Positions 51,422-60,293 of a stretch of DNA of 64,000 bases are shown piece after piece. The notes below the pieces were generated by a model, which was given only the letters and a program-made list of their open reading frames with translations, was not told the DNA's origin and did not search any database. Position 1 is the stretch's first letter. Every line of letters begins with the position of its first letter. Source of the DNA: Mycolicibacterium iranicum (lineage in GTDB: Bacteria > Actinomycetota > Actinomycetes > Mycobacteriales > Mycobacteriaceae). The DNA lies in the NCBI RefSeq assembly GCF_014190915.1, contig NZ_JACHVU010000001.1, positions 62,001-126,000 of the forward strand. Direction: 5' to 3'. The position numbers and the translations under genes were made by a program.

Positions 51422-52297
51422 GTGCCCGCGGCCACCGACCAGGACATCACCGCGCTGGCGACGGCGCGGTGGGCCACCACCGACGACACCCGGCTGGCCG
51501 AGATCATGCCGGCGCTCGTCCGGCATCTGCACGCCCTCGCCCGCGAGGTGGAGCTCACCGAGCAGGAGTGGGCCACCGCGATGGCATGGCTCACCCGGGC
51601 CGGGCAGATCAGCGACGACAAGCGCGCCGAGTTCATCCTCGCCTCGGATGTCCTCGGGCTCTCGATGCTCGTCGTCGAGATGAACCACCATCGCACTCGC
51701 GGTGCGACCCCCGCGACCGTCCTCGGACCGTTCCACATCGCCGACTCGCCGCACCTCGCGTACGCCGCGGACATGGCCGGGCACATCCCCGGAATCCCGC
51801 TCTATCTCGCCGGCACCGTGCGTGACGTCGCCGGTGAGGCCGTCGCCGGCGCTGTGCTCGACGTATGGCACGCCGATCCGCACGGTCTGTACGAGGCCCA
51901 GGTACAGGCGGTGCAGCCGCGGCTGCGGGGCAGGTACACCTCGCGCCGGGACGGGTCCTACTGCGTGCGCACGGTGGCACCCGTCGGCTACTCCATCCCG
52001 ATGGACGGTCCTGTGGGCGACCTGGTCTCCCGCACCGGCGTCAGCCCATACCGGCCGGCCCACCTCCATTTCCTGGTCAGCGCACCGGGTTACGAGAGCC
52101 TGACCACCCATCTGTTCGAGAAGGGCGCTCCCTACCTGCACTCCGACGCCGTCTTCGGGACCAAGCCCGAGTTGGTCGTCCCGTTCGACGCCTGCGAACC
52201 CGGCGCCACCCCGGGGGGCGGAACGTCCGACGTACCGTGGATACGCGTCGACTTCGACTTCGTCCTGCAGCCCACGCGCTCCGGTGGCGTCGCATGA
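51422..52297 (+). CDS. Intradiol ring-cleavage dioxygenase (catechol/hydroxyquinol 1,2-dioxygenase type)
   Basis: 291 residues, GTG behind a strong AAGGAGG. The N-terminal helical dimer domain is typical of catechol/hydroxyquinol enzymes. The beta-sandwich core has the non-haem Fe(III) ligands: Tyr in DPHGLYEAQ, Tyr in RGRYTSRRDGSYCVRTV, and His-x-His in YRPAHLHFLVSAPGY. GAVLDVWHADPHG is the family signature. It opens catechol or 1,2,4-trihydroxybenzene between the hydroxyls to a cis,cis-muconate or maleylacetate. Its stop overlaps the ATG of the GMC gene (ATGA). No cycloisomerase or maleylacetate reductase is nearby. Confidence 0.88.
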   Translation: MPAATDQDITALATARWATTDDTRLAEIMPALVRHLHALAREVELTEQEWATAMAWLTRAGQISDDKRAEFILASDVLGLSMLVVEMNHHRTRGATPATVLGPFHIADSPHLAYAADMAGHIPGIPLYLAGTVRDVAGEAVAGAVLDVWHADPHGLYEAQVQAVQPRLRGRYTSRRDGSYCVRTVAPVGYSIPMDGPVGDLVSRTGVSPYRPAHLHFLVSAPGYESLTTHLFEKGAPYLHSDAVFGTKPELVVPFDACEPGATPGGGTSDVPWIRVDFDFVLQPTRSGGVA

Positions 52298-53817
52298 CCA
52301 TCGCGCGCTCGTTCGACTACGTGGTGGTGGGCGCCGGTTCGGCCGGATGCGTCGTCGCCGCCCGGCTCTCCGCGGACCCCGCCGTGCGGGTGCTGCTCCT
52401 GGAGTCCGGCGGGTCCGATCTCAGGCCCGACATCGCCGCACCACCGGCGTGGCCGACGCTGTGGGGCACCGACGTCGACTACTCCTACGACACCGTCCCG
52501 CAGGCCGGTACCGGCGGCCTGCCCCACAGCTGGCCCCGCGGTCACACCCTCGGCGGGAGCAGCAGCATCAACGCGATGGTCTACCTGCGTGGCCATCGCA
52601 GCGACTTCGCCCGGTGGGCCGAGTCCGGGTGCACCGGTTGGGATTACGACTCGGTGCTGCCGTACTTCCGCCGGATGGAGACGGTGCGCACCGGGGACCC
52701 CCGCTACCGCGGAACCGACGGGCCGATGCACCCGGCGCCGGCCGACGCCGGGTTCGCGAACCCGCTCTCGCAGGTGTTCCTCGACGCCGCCTCCGCCGCC
52801 GGCTTCCCGGCCACGGCGGACTTCAACGGCGCCGACGGCGAAGGGGCCGGCTGGCACGACCTGTCGATCTGTGGTGGGGTTCGGCAGAGTGCCGCCGCGG
52901 CCTATCTGCACCCCGCGCGCGGAAGGTCCAACCTCACCGTGCTCACCGAGGCGCGGGTCCATCGGCTGCGTTTCGCCGGGAACCGTTGCCTCGGAGTCGA
53001 CGTCGAGCATCGTGGCCGGCAGAGGACCGTGTACGCCGACGCCGAGGTGATTCTCAGTGCCGGCGCGGTGGATTCTCCCCGGCTGCTGCTGCTCTCCGGC
53101 GTCGGACCCGCTGCGGAACTGGAGAGCGCCGGGGTCACCGTCACCCACGATCTGCCCGGGGTGGGCCGCAACCTGCACGACCATCCGCTGTGCGGGGTGG
53201 TCTACGAGGCCGCCCGTCCGATCCCCGCCGGGCAGACCAACCACGCCGAGACGTCGCTCTCCTGGCGCAGTGACAGCGCCCTGCCCGGGCCGGATATGCA
53301 ACTGATGTTCATCCACGTGCCGTTCCACCTGCCGCACCTCGTCGCACCCGCGAACAGTTTCACGCTGGCCGTCGCGACCGTGCCGGACGCCCGCGGATCC
53401 CTGCGCCTGGCGGGGCCGGATCCGGCGACGCCACCGCTGATCGATCCCGGTTACCTGGGCACGGAGAACGATGTACAGCGGATGCTGCACGGCATCGGCG
53501 TCGCGCGCGAGATCGCCGCCGCAGAACCGTTCGGGCCGTGGCGATCCCGCGAGGTGCTGCCCGGCCCCGGAGTCACCGACGAATCGGGACTCCGGTCCTT
53601 CCTGGCCCGCGGTACCGGAACGTACTACCACCCGGTCGGCAGCTGTGCGATGGGCACCGGACCCGCCGCGGTGGTCGATCCCTCTCTGCGGGTGTGTGGA
53701 CTGACCGGGCTGCGTGTCGCCGACGCGTCGGTGATGCCCAGGATCGTCTCGGTCAACACGAACGCGGCGGCGATGATGATCGGCGAGAAGGCCGCCGACC
53801 TGGTGCGCACTTGCTGA
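52294..53817 (+). CDS. GMC-family FAD oxidoreductase (choline dehydrogenase-like)
   Basis: 507 residues. FAD-binding VVVGAGSAGCVVAARLSADP at the N-terminus, GMC signature GHTLGGSSSINAMVYLRGH, AGAVDSPRLLLLSGVGPA, and the C-terminal catalytic His in TYYHPVGSCAMG with NTNAAAMMIGEKAADL. It oxidises an alcohol using FAD; the particular alcohol is unknown. Translationally coupled to the dioxygenase by a 4-bp overlap, so it probably prepares or finishes the same substrate. Confidence 0.88.
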   Translation: MTIARSFDYVVVGAGSAGCVVAARLSADPAVRVLLLESGGSDLRPDIAAPPAWPTLWGTDVDYSYDTVPQAGTGGLPHSWPRGHTLGGSSSINAMVYLRGHRSDFARWAESGCTGWDYDSVLPYFRRMETVRTGDPRYRGTDGPMHPAPADAGFANPLSQVFLDAASAAGFPATADFNGADGEGAGWHDLSICGGVRQSAAAAYLHPARGRSNLTVLTEARVHRLRFAGNRCLGVDVEHRGRQRTVYADAEVILSAGAVDSPRLLLLSGVGPAAELESAGVTVTHDLPGVGRNLHDHPLCGVVYEAARPIPAGQTNHAETSLSWRSDSALPGPDMQLMFIHVPFHLPHLVAPANSFTLAVATVPDARGSLRLAGPDPATPPLIDPGYLGTENDVQRMLHGIGVAREIAAAEPFGPWRSREVLPGPGVTDESGLRSFLARGTGTYYHPVGSCAMGTGPAAVVDPSLRVCGLTGLRVADASVMPRIVSVNTNAAAMMIGEKAADLVRTC

Positions 53818-53859
53818 CCGGGCGCCGCCCGATCCGGCGCCGCGTGCGCGCAAAGGGGT

Positions 53860-53865
53860 TAAGGT
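53860..53865 (+). promoter_or_regulatory. Leaderless -10 element for the FAD monooxygenase
   Basis: TAAGGT, then GCGCCC, then ATG 53872. Suggests the monooxygenase has its own promoter besides any read-through from the cluster. Confidence 0.55.
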
Positions 53866-53871
53866 GCGCCC

Positions 53872-55101
53872 ATGAACGCAAGGACCGCGTGCGCCGTGGT
53901 GGGCGGCGGGCCGGCGGGCATGGTGCTGGGTCTGATCCTGGCCCGCGCCGGGGTGGACGTCACGGTCCTGGAGAAACACCCCGACTTCCTCCGCGACTTC
54001 CGCGGCGACACAGTGCATCCCACGACGCTGCGCCTGCTCGACGAACTCGGGTTGTGGCCGAGGTTCGAGGCGCTGCCCCACAGCCGTATCAGCGAGGCGA
54101 GCATCGACGTGGCGCCGGGGCGCTCGGTCACCATGGTCGACTTCGGCCGGCTGCGCCGCCAGCCCCACCCCTACATCGCGATGGTGCCGCAGTGGGATCT
54201 GCTCAACCTGCTCGCCGATGCGGGCCGCGCGGAGCCCACGTTCACGCTGCGGATGAGCACCGAGGCGACGGGCCTGCTGTGGGAGGGCGACCGAGTGTCG
54301 GGCGTGCGGTACCGCGATGCCGACGGCGAGGGTGAGCTGCACGCCGACCTCACCATCGGATGCGACGGGCGCGGATCGCTGGTGCGTCGAGACGCCGGGC
54401 TCGACGTCCGCGAGTTCCCGGTCGGTTTCGACGTGTGGTGGTTCAGACTGCCCCGGCACGAGGACAACGCGATCTACACGCTGGTGCCGCGGGTGATGCC
54501 GGGCAAGGCGATGATCGTGATACCGCGTGAAGGTTATCTGCAGATCGCCCTGCTCATTCCGAAAGGCACCGACGCCCAGCAGCGGGCCCGCGGTCTGGAC
54601 GCCTTCCGTGCCGATGTCCTCGCGCTGCTGCCCGAGGCGGGCCACACTGTCGACGCGATCACCAGCCTGGACGAGGTCAAGATGCTCGACGTGCGGTTGA
54701 ACCGGTTGCGGCGCTGGCACACCCACGGGTTGCTCTGCATCGGGGATGCGGCGCACGCGATGTCACCGGCCGGCGGTGTCGGTATCAACATGGCGGTTCA
54801 GGACGGGGTCGCCACAGCACGCCTGCTCGCCGAGCCGCTGCGCCGCGGCACCGTGTCCGACCGCGACCTGGCCCGGGTGCGGCGCCGCCGCGTCGTGCCG
54901 ACCGCGGTGACCCAGGCTTTGCAGCGCCAGATGGACGCACGACTGCTCGGACCGATCGTGCGCGGTGGCGAGGTGTCGCTACCGTCCGTCGCCGGACTGG
55001 TGGAGCGGGCACCTTGGCTGACGGGCGTGCCCGCCTACCTCGTCGGGGTCGGGGTGCGGCCCGAACGCGCACCCGCGTTCGCTCGGAGACCGCCCGCGTA
55101 A
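53872..55101 (+). CDS. FAD-dependent aromatic monooxygenase-like protein
   Basis: 409 residues. N-terminal dinucleotide fold CAVVGGGPAGMVLGLILARA with VTVLEKHPDFLRDFRGD. The second motif LTIGCDGRGSLVRRDAGL is the D-G motif, and LLCIGDAAHAMSPAGGVGIN binds the FAD ribose. It belongs to the PHBH/UbiH group. It hydroxylates a ring or a related substrate using NAD(P)H and O2. Position after the dioxygenase/GMC pair suggests it supplies the diol. It is followed by an SDR gene 10 bp downstream. Confidence 0.85.
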   Translation: MNARTACAVVGGGPAGMVLGLILARAGVDVTVLEKHPDFLRDFRGDTVHPTTLRLLDELGLWPRFEALPHSRISEASIDVAPGRSVTMVDFGRLRRQPHPYIAMVPQWDLLNLLADAGRAEPTFTLRMSTEATGLLWEGDRVSGVRYRDADGEGELHADLTIGCDGRGSLVRRDAGLDVREFPVGFDVWWFRLPRHEDNAIYTLVPRVMPGKAMIVIPREGYLQIALLIPKGTDAQQRARGLDAFRADVLALLPEAGHTVDAITSLDEVKMLDVRLNRLRRWHTHGLLCIGDAAHAMSPAGGVGINMAVQDGVATARLLAEPLRRGTVSDRDLARVRRRRVVPTAVTQALQRQMDARLLGPIVRGGEVSLPSVAGLVERAPWLTGVPAYLVGVGVRPERAPAFARRPPA

Positions 55102-55111
55102 GGTCACACCC

Positions 55112-55891
55112 GTGACCAGAACCGAGGGCAATCCGTTCGACCTGACCGGCCACGTCGCCGTCGTGACGGGAGGCGGGTCGGGCATCGGGCTCGGCATGGC
55201 CGAGGGGCTAGCGCGCGCCGGGGCATCGGTGGCGATCATCGGCCGTACCGCCCAGCGTCTCGAGGACGCCGCCAATATGCTGCGCGCACACGGCAATCCG
55301 GTCCTGCCCGTGGTCTGCGACGTCACCGACGAGCAGGCCGTGACCGAGTCCATGGCCCGCATCCGCGGGGAGTTCGGTTGGCTGGACTCGTGTTTCGCCA
55401 ACGCGGGGGTGCGCGGTAGGTTCACCCCGGTGCTGGACACGTCGCTGGCGGAGTTCCGCTCGGTGACCAGCGTCGACCTCGACGGGGTGTTCCTGACATT
55501 GCGCGAGGCCGCCCGTCAGATGGTCGCGGCCGGACGCGGGGGCAGTCTGGTCGGGGTGTCGAGCCTGGGTGCGCTGCAGGGCATGCCCCGCCAGCCGGCG
55601 TACGCCGCGTCCAAGGCCGGGGTGACCTCGATGATGGACAGCCTGGCCGTCGAGCTGGCCCGGCACGGTATCCGCGCGAACACCATCCAGCCCGGCTGGT
55701 TCGATACCGAGATGACCGCCGAAGGACTCGCCGACGCGCGGTTCAGCGCCCGGGTGCTGCCCCGCGTTCCGGTCCGCAGGTGGGGCGCCGCCGAGGACGT
55801 GGCCGGTGTGGCGGTCTACCTGGCGAGCACCGCCAGCGCGTACCACACCGGGGACGTGTTGCGTCTCGACGGCGGCTACCTCAAGTTCTAG
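55112..55891 (+). CDS. Short-chain dehydrogenase/reductase
   Basis: 259 residues, GTG start. Classical SDR: TGGGSGIGLGMAEGLARAGA (TGxxxGxG), NAG in CFANAGVRG, catalytic Ser in GVSSLGALQG, Tyr-x3-Lys in AYAASKAGVTS, and C-terminal GDVLRLDGGYLKF. A TAAGGT lies 7 nt upstream of the GTG, so it may also have its own leaderless start, besides transcription with the monooxygenase. Its stop overlaps the stop region of the convergent Excalibur gene by 4 bp. Confidence 0.88.
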   Translation: MTRTEGNPFDLTGHVAVVTGGGSGIGLGMAEGLARAGASVAIIGRTAQRLEDAANMLRAHGNPVLPVVCDVTDEQAVTESMARIRGEFGWLDSCFANAGVRGRFTPVLDTSLAEFRSVTSVDLDGVFLTLREAARQMVAAGRGGSLVGVSSLGALQGMPRQPAYAASKAGVTSMMDSLAVELARHGIRANTIQPGWFDTEMTAEGLADARFSARVLPRVPVRRWGAAEDVAGVAVYLASTASAYHTGDVLRLDGGYLKF

Positions 55892-56088
55892 CTCTCGCAG
55901 CCGACTCCGTCGGAATCGCGGTCGAGCCAGGGCCCGTAGTACGGGGAGCTGGACGGGATGTCCTCCTGGCCGGCAGCAGCCGCTGCTTTGCAATTCGGGA
56001 AGGGTGCGGGCTGGGCGCTGGCAATGCCGACCGACACGACAGTTGCGGCGGCAGCGAGGAATGCCGCGGGGAGTAGCCGATGCATCAT
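55888..56088 (-). CDS. Small secreted Excalibur-domain protein
   Basis: 66 residues. Signal peptide (LLPAAFLAAAATVVSVGIASA) followed by a 40-residue Excalibur domain: PFPNCKAAAAAGQEDIPSSS ... YYGPWLDRDSDGVGCES. This has the two conserved Cys and the DxDxDGxxC calcium-binding-like motif. ATG 56088 preferred (GGAG five bases upstream); ATG 56085 also possible. The mature protein is little more than this one domain, probably a Ca2+-binding wall-associated miniprotein. Confidence 0.78.
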   Translation of the reverse strand: MMHRLLPAAFLAAAATVVSVGIASAQPAPFPNCKAAAAAGQEDIPSSSPYYGPWLDRDSDGVGCES

Positions 56089-56252
56089 GAGGGCTCCACA
56101 GTGGTTGAGCTCGGAATATGTCGGATACGACGGTAAGAAGATATTGACGCTGGGGGAATCGGGGGATTCCCTTGTTCCCCGCCGCCACCCCCTCAGCAAA
56201 CGGGATATCGGCGCGACGTTTGAGGACGGTGCGCGCCGGACATGATGTGACG

Positions 56253-56975
56253 GTGAACATGCTGCTGTCGACCCTGCCGACGCCCGCCGTGCACATCACG
56301 GACGCCGGGGTCGAAGCCGCCCTGACGGGTGCGGTGCGCATCATCAACCCGCTGCTCGACCTGCTGTGGGCGACCGATCCGTTCGACCTCAAGCGGCGGG
56401 ACGACGCCCTCGGGCGGGTCCTCAACGCCGTCGACGTGCCGGGAACGCCGTCGTGGGACGACATGGACACCGATGCGCGCATCCACTGGTGGGTGTGGCG
56501 GGTCGGCGCGTTGAACACCGTTGCGGTGGCCTTCCCCGGCGTTCTGGGCGTCGTGGGGCGTCAGCTGCCGCTGCAGGACCTGATCGGCTTCGTCAGCCAG
56601 GCCGCGGTCCTGTGCGCGGTCGCCCGCGAACTGGGCGTGACCGACCAGCGGACCCAGGTGCGGATGCTCGCCTCGGTGCTGTGCGACAGGGACTTCTCGG
56701 TCATGGTCTACGACGGCGACACCAGCAGGCCGCTGGCCGCGCTGCCGCACAGCCCCGCCGGGGTGGCGAAGGCACTGTGGAACCTGGTGGGCCTGTTCGA
56801 CGCGATCGGCGACGAGCTCGCCAAACGCCCGCGGCCGCGCGGACCGCTCAAATACCTGGGTCTGGTGCCCGGTGTCGGGGCACTGGCCGCCTATGTCGGT
56901 GAGTGCGGGGCGCTCGCACGCGCGGCCAAGAAGGGGCGGCGCTGGATCAAGCAGTCCAAATCCGTTGCGCGGTAA
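56253..56975 (+). CDS. Hypothetical protein, mycobacterial
   Basis: About 240 residues; start uncertain (GTG 56253, ATG 56259, or further up; no clear RBS). No catalytic motif recognised. Visible: WWVWRVGALNTVAVAFPGVL and a Gly-rich hydrophobic stretch near the end (GLVPGVGALAAYVGECGALA). The tail is basic (AAKKGRRWIKQSKSVAR). It could be peripheral to the membrane. Transcribed away from the Excalibur gene and toward the terminator of the Hsp70-like gene. Not assigned. Confidence 0.6.
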   Translation: MNMLLSTLPTPAVHITDAGVEAALTGAVRIINPLLDLLWATDPFDLKRRDDALGRVLNAVDVPGTPSWDDMDTDARIHWWVWRVGALNTVAVAFPGVLGVVGRQLPLQDLIGFVSQAAVLCAVARELGVTDQRTQVRMLASVLCDRDFSVMVYDGDTSRPLAALPHSPAGVAKALWNLVGLFDAIGDELAKRPRPRGPLKYLGLVPGVGALAAYVGECGALARAAKKGRRWIKQSKSVAR

Positions 56976-56990
56976 CGGCCTAACCTGCAG

Positions 56991-57038
56991 AAAAAAGTCG
57001 GCCGATCGGCTGTCCCCTCCGCAGCCGATCGTGCCGAC
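56991..57038 (-). terminator. Intrinsic terminator of the second Hsp70-like gene
   Basis: A 16-bp stem (56997-57012 with 57022-57038, one bulged base) and a 9-nt loop. On the minus strand it is followed by six T (complement of 56991-56996). It lies about 95 bp after the stop of the Hsp70-like gene. Confidence 0.8.
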
Positions 57039-57133
57039 AGTGCAAACATAGGCGCGGGGGACCCCCCGAAGGAATCGGGGAAAACCCTATTTCTTGCCCG
57101 AGGAATGACCGGTGGTCAGCGTGGGGCCGACGG

Positions 57134-58930
57134 TTACGGACTCTCGGGCACCAGGATCGGAATCGGCACCGGCACGAAAGGCACGGTCAGATAGGTCGTC
57201 GTCGTGCCGACGGTCGGTGGCTCGGTCGTCGACGGCGGCGCCGTCGTCGTGGGCTGGGTCGTGGGCGGGGTTGTCGGTGGTGTCGTGGTCGGCACGGTCG
57301 TGGTGGTGGTCGGCGGCGTCGTCGTCGTGGTGGTCGTCGTGGTCGTGGTGGTGGTCGTCGTCGTGGTCGTCGTCGTCGGCGCCGTCGTCGCGGTGGTCGG
57401 CGGCGCGGCCGGCGGTGTGGTGACAGGCGGGGCCGCCGACGGCGCGGGCGGCGGTGGTTGCACCGTCTGCTGGGAGATCGTCAGGGTCTCCGGCGGCGGA
57501 GCGCTGCTCGGCACGAGCGCACTGCTCAGCGGTGCGTTGCCCGGCGTGGGCGGCGGGCGATCCGACTCGACGCTGGTCAACGCGATCGCGGCACCACCGA
57601 CGGCCAGCAGCGCGATCGCGGCGATGACCCCGGTCAGCGCGAGCGGGAACTTCGGGCCCGGGCCGGAGTCCGGCGTGTCGTCGCGGTCGATGACCTCGGT
57701 GGCTGCGAAGGACTCGGGCAGAACGTACGGGTTCGGCCGCTCGTCGACGTCCGGACCGGTGTAGGGCACGACGTCGTCGGCGGGCGACTCGTCCTGCGAC
57801 CAGGCCAGTGCGTAGGTGCTGTCGGCATCCGACGCGGCATCCGGCGCAGAGGGCGGCGGCACCGGCATCGGCACTGCGGCGGCGGCCACGGTGGAGGTGT
57901 CGGCACTGCGGCCGTACGCGGCGAACAGCGCGGCCCCGACGGCGGCATCGAGGGCGGGCCGCGGCGTCGTCACCACGGGAACCTGCAGACGCTGCGAAAC
58001 CTGTTGTGTGAGAATCGGAATGGCGGCACCACCGCCGGCGAGGGCGACAGAGGACACGTCGCTCCATCCGATACCGTTGCGCGCCAGGGTTTCCTCGAGC
58101 GCCGCGAAGACGCCGTCGAGGGGGCGCGCGACGAGTTCTTCGAGTTCGGCGCGGGTCACCCTGACGTTGCCGCGGAAGCCGGGGATGTCGACCGCCACCT
58201 CGGTGGCGGTCAGCAGCGACAGTCGTTCCTTGGCGGCACGGCACTCGTCGCGCAGCCGGACCAGCGATCCGACGGCGGCCGTCTGTCCCGGGTCGTTCTC
58301 GCCGCCCCCCGGGACACCCGAGAGCACGTGGCCCAGCAGTGCCTGGTCGATCTGGTCACCGGCGAACTCGGCATAACGCTCGGTGGCGCCGATCGTCGCG
58401 AACGCCGACCCGGCGTCGACGGCGGTGATGCTCGTGCCCGCGCCGCCGAAGTCGAGCAGCACCGCCACCCCGCGCCTGTTCAGCCCAGGATTGGCGTTCA
58501 GCGCGGTCAGCGCCGCTTCGGTGTCCGAGACGAGCCGGGGCCGCACCCCGGCGGGGGCGAGGACGTCGCTGGCCGACAACGTCTCGGCCAAGGCCGCGCC
58601 GGTCTCGGGACGCCAGTACGACGGGATCGCGATGGCCACCTCGGAGACACCGCGCCGCGTCGCGAGGCCCGCCATCGATTCGAGCGCCTCGACCAGCAAC
58701 TGGTCGGCGGGATAGGTGGCTCCGTCGGCGGCGACCAGCGGAACCGGGTCCCCGACACGTTCGACGAAACCGGACAGCACCGCCCCGCCGGCGCGTCCCA
58801 CCGCGTCGCCGACCTCGGGGGCGCCGTGCTCGTAGACGGTCAGCACCGAGCGCCGGACCACGGGCTGATCACCGACAGTCGCCGCGGCGAGGTTGGTGGT
58901 CCCGACAGACAACCCCAACGCATCGCTCAT
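57134..58930 (-). CDS. Membrane-anchored Hsp70-family protein with Thr/Pro-rich tail (paralogue)
   Basis: 598 residues. Starts MSDALGLSVGTTNLAAATVG, collinear with the 1769-3595 protein: VLLDFGGAGTSITAVD, FRGNVRVTRAELEELVARPL and LAGGGAAIPILTQQVSQRL align throughout the ATPase-fold domain. After a variable Ala/Pro stretch come one helix (about 427-450, GVIAAIALLAVGGAAIAL) and a 140-residue tail of Pro and long poly-Thr. A TAGGGT 10 nt before the ATG is a likely -10. No regulator gene is attached here; it is monocistronic with its own terminator and divergent from an NTF2-like gene. Function unknown. Confidence 0.8.
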   Translation of the reverse strand: MSDALGLSVGTTNLAAATVGDQPVVRRSVLTVYEHGAPEVGDAVGRAGGAVLSGFVERVGDPVPLVAADGATYPADQLLVEALESMAGLATRRGVSEVAIAIPSYWRPETGAALAETLSASDVLAPAGVRPRLVSDTEAALTALNANPGLNRRGVAVLLDFGGAGTSITAVDAGSAFATIGATERYAEFAGDQIDQALLGHVLSGVPGGGENDPGQTAAVGSLVRLRDECRAAKERLSLLTATEVAVDIPGFRGNVRVTRAELEELVARPLDGVFAALEETLARNGIGWSDVSSVALAGGGAAIPILTQQVSQRLQVPVVTTPRPALDAAVGAALFAAYGRSADTSTVAAAAVPMPVPPPSAPDAASDADSTYALAWSQDESPADDVVPYTGPDVDERPNPYVLPESFAATEVIDRDDTPDSGPGPKFPLALTGVIAAIALLAVGGAAIALTSVESDRPPPTPGNAPLSSALVPSSAPPPETLTISQQTVQPPPPAPSAAPPVTTPPAAPPTTATTAPTTTTTTTTTTTTTTTTTTTTPPTTTTTVPTTTPPTTPPTTQPTTTAPPSTTEPPTVGTTTTYLTVPFVPVPIPILVPESP

Positions 58931-59010
58931 GATTGGAGACACCCTAGACGGGCGGCATGGTGCTTCGCATCTGACACGCAAAGCGCCCGTTGTGTGCTGC
59001 AATGACGGCC

Positions 59011-59469
59011 ATGAGTGACATCGACGACATCAAGCAGGTCAAATACCGCTACCTCCGTGCGCTGGACACCAAGCACTGGGACGAGTTCGCGGACACCCTG
59101 ACCGAGGACGTCGTCGGCCGCTACGGCGAATCGATCGGCGAGGAACACCATTTCACCAATCGCGACGATCTCGTCAACTTCATGCGCAACTCGCTGGGAC
59201 CCGAAGTGCTCACCGAACACCGGGTGAACCACCCCGAGATCACCGTCGACGGCGACGAGGCGACCGCGACGTGGTACCTGCAGGACCGGGTGATCGCGCC
59301 CGACTTCAACTTCATGCTGATCGGCGCGGGTTTCTACCACGACCGTTACCGCAAGACCGCCGACGGCTGGCGGATCAGCGAGACCGGCTACGACCGCACC
59401 TACGACGCGTCGATGAAACTCGATGCGCTGGAGTTCAAGGTCAAGCCCGGTCGCGCGCTCAACATCTGA
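59011..59469 (+). CDS. NTF2-like/SnoaL family protein
   Basis: 152 residues. DIDDIKQVKYRYLRALDTKH (first helices, the usual KY-x-Y-x-R-x-L-D-x-K-x-W start), then HFTNRDDLVNFMRN, TEHRVNHPEITVDGDEATAT, WYLQDRVI and GFYHDRYRKTADGWRIS. This is the bile-acid-dehydratase/SnoaL-like subgroup of NTF2 folds, with His residues in the cavity. ATG 59011 is preferred to 59002 or 58990. Substrate unknown. Confidence 0.8.
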   Translation: MSDIDDIKQVKYRYLRALDTKHWDEFADTLTEDVVGRYGESIGEEHHFTNRDDLVNFMRNSLGPEVLTEHRVNHPEITVDGDEATATWYLQDRVIAPDFNFMLIGAGFYHDRYRKTADGWRISETGYDRTYDASMKLDALEFKVKPGRALNI

Positions 59470-59491
59470 CCCCGTCGCATCACGCCGACGG

Positions 59492-60190
59492 TCATTCGGT
59501 GAGGGCGATCACCGCGCCCGGCCGCAGCCACCGCATGATCGTCACCAGCGTGGCGTCGTCGATCGCGACGCATCCGGCGGTGGCGCCCCCGTCGGTGCTG
59601 TGCACGAAGAAGGCGCCGCCCTTGCCGGGGATGCGCTCCTTGTTGACGCCCATCACGATCGCGTGCGCGTACTGCGGGATGTCGAGGTTCTCGGTCCCTG
59701 CGCTCAGCGAGGTGTTGAAAGGACAGTTCGCTTTGTCGCAGACCTGCATGGTGTTGTAGGTCGGGCTCTTCATGTCGCCGTCCCACCAGTGGTTGGACCC
59801 GACCTGGACGTACTTGAGGCCACCGCCGGGGTTGGGCTGGGTGCCGAACGCGAAGTCGAGGGTGTAGATGCCTTTGGGCGTCATCATCGAGCCGTCGAAG
59901 TGATTCGGCGACATGCCTTTTTCGCCGATCTTGGCCGGGATCCCGACGCCTCCGGTGACGGGCTGCCATCCCGCCGCGGCGCGTTCCCAGACGTCGAGCT
60001 TGGCGTCCGAGCCCCCGGTGCCGGTGACGGCCAGCACCTGGGTGGCGGGCCCGACGGAGTTGGCGAACCACGGGGAGAACTCGGCTGAGACCGGCGCCGC
60101 GGTCAGCAGCGCCGACAGCAGGGCGAGACAGAGCAGTATCGATAGGCGCACGGACGTCCGGTGTCGGTCAGGTCGCGGCGCGATCGGCAT
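59492..60190 (-). CDS. Exported L,D-transpeptidase-fold (YkuD) protein
   Basis: 232 residues. Signal peptide (LSILLCLALLSALLTAAPVSA). The YkuD-like core ends with the active-site region FFVHSTDGGATAGCVAIDDA, with catalytic His and Cys in the H-x(n)-G-C arrangement, and MTPKGIYTLDFAFG as the usual substrate strand. Lacks the Ig-like domains of LdtMt2-type enzymes. It could cross-link or attach to peptidoglycan; an unusual substrate is possible because the family consensus SxGC reads TAGC. Confidence 0.78.
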   Translation of the reverse strand: MPIAPRPDRHRTSVRLSILLCLALLSALLTAAPVSAEFSPWFANSVGPATQVLAVTGTGGSDAKLDVWERAAAGWQPVTGGVGIPAKIGEKGMSPNHFDGSMMTPKGIYTLDFAFGTQPNPGGGLKYVQVGSNHWWDGDMKSPTYNTMQVCDKANCPFNTSLSAGTENLDIPQYAHAIVMGVNKERIPGKGGAFFVHSTDGGATAGCVAIDDATLVTIMRWLRPGAVIALTE

Positions 60191-60281
60191 GCGCCAACTG
60201 TGCCACCCACATGCGCCGAATCGTTGCTTCTCCCGAGGAGGTGTCGGCCGGCGTTCGGGACGGGCATCCGACGCCGGCGGC

Positions 60282-60287
60282 TAGGTT
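60282..60287 (+). promoter_or_regulatory. Leaderless -10 element for the PAP2/lipid-kinase gene
   Basis: TAGGTT-GGCGTC-ATG (60294): TANNNT with a 6-nt gap to the start. Confidence 0.6.
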
Positions 60288-60293
60288 GGCGTC

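Noticed and set aside
57204..57764. Val/Gly-rich plus-strand frame opposite the poly-Thr tail of the second Hsp70-like gene
   Set aside because: It is the complement of Thr/Pro codon repeats; the minus-strand gene has start, TM helix and terminator.
58941..58946. TAGGGT upstream of the second Hsp70-like gene as another TAGGGG-type operator
   Set aside because: It fits better as a -10 hexamer (10 nt before the ATG) and lacks the fourth G; TAGGGT also serves as -10 for the MFS gene.
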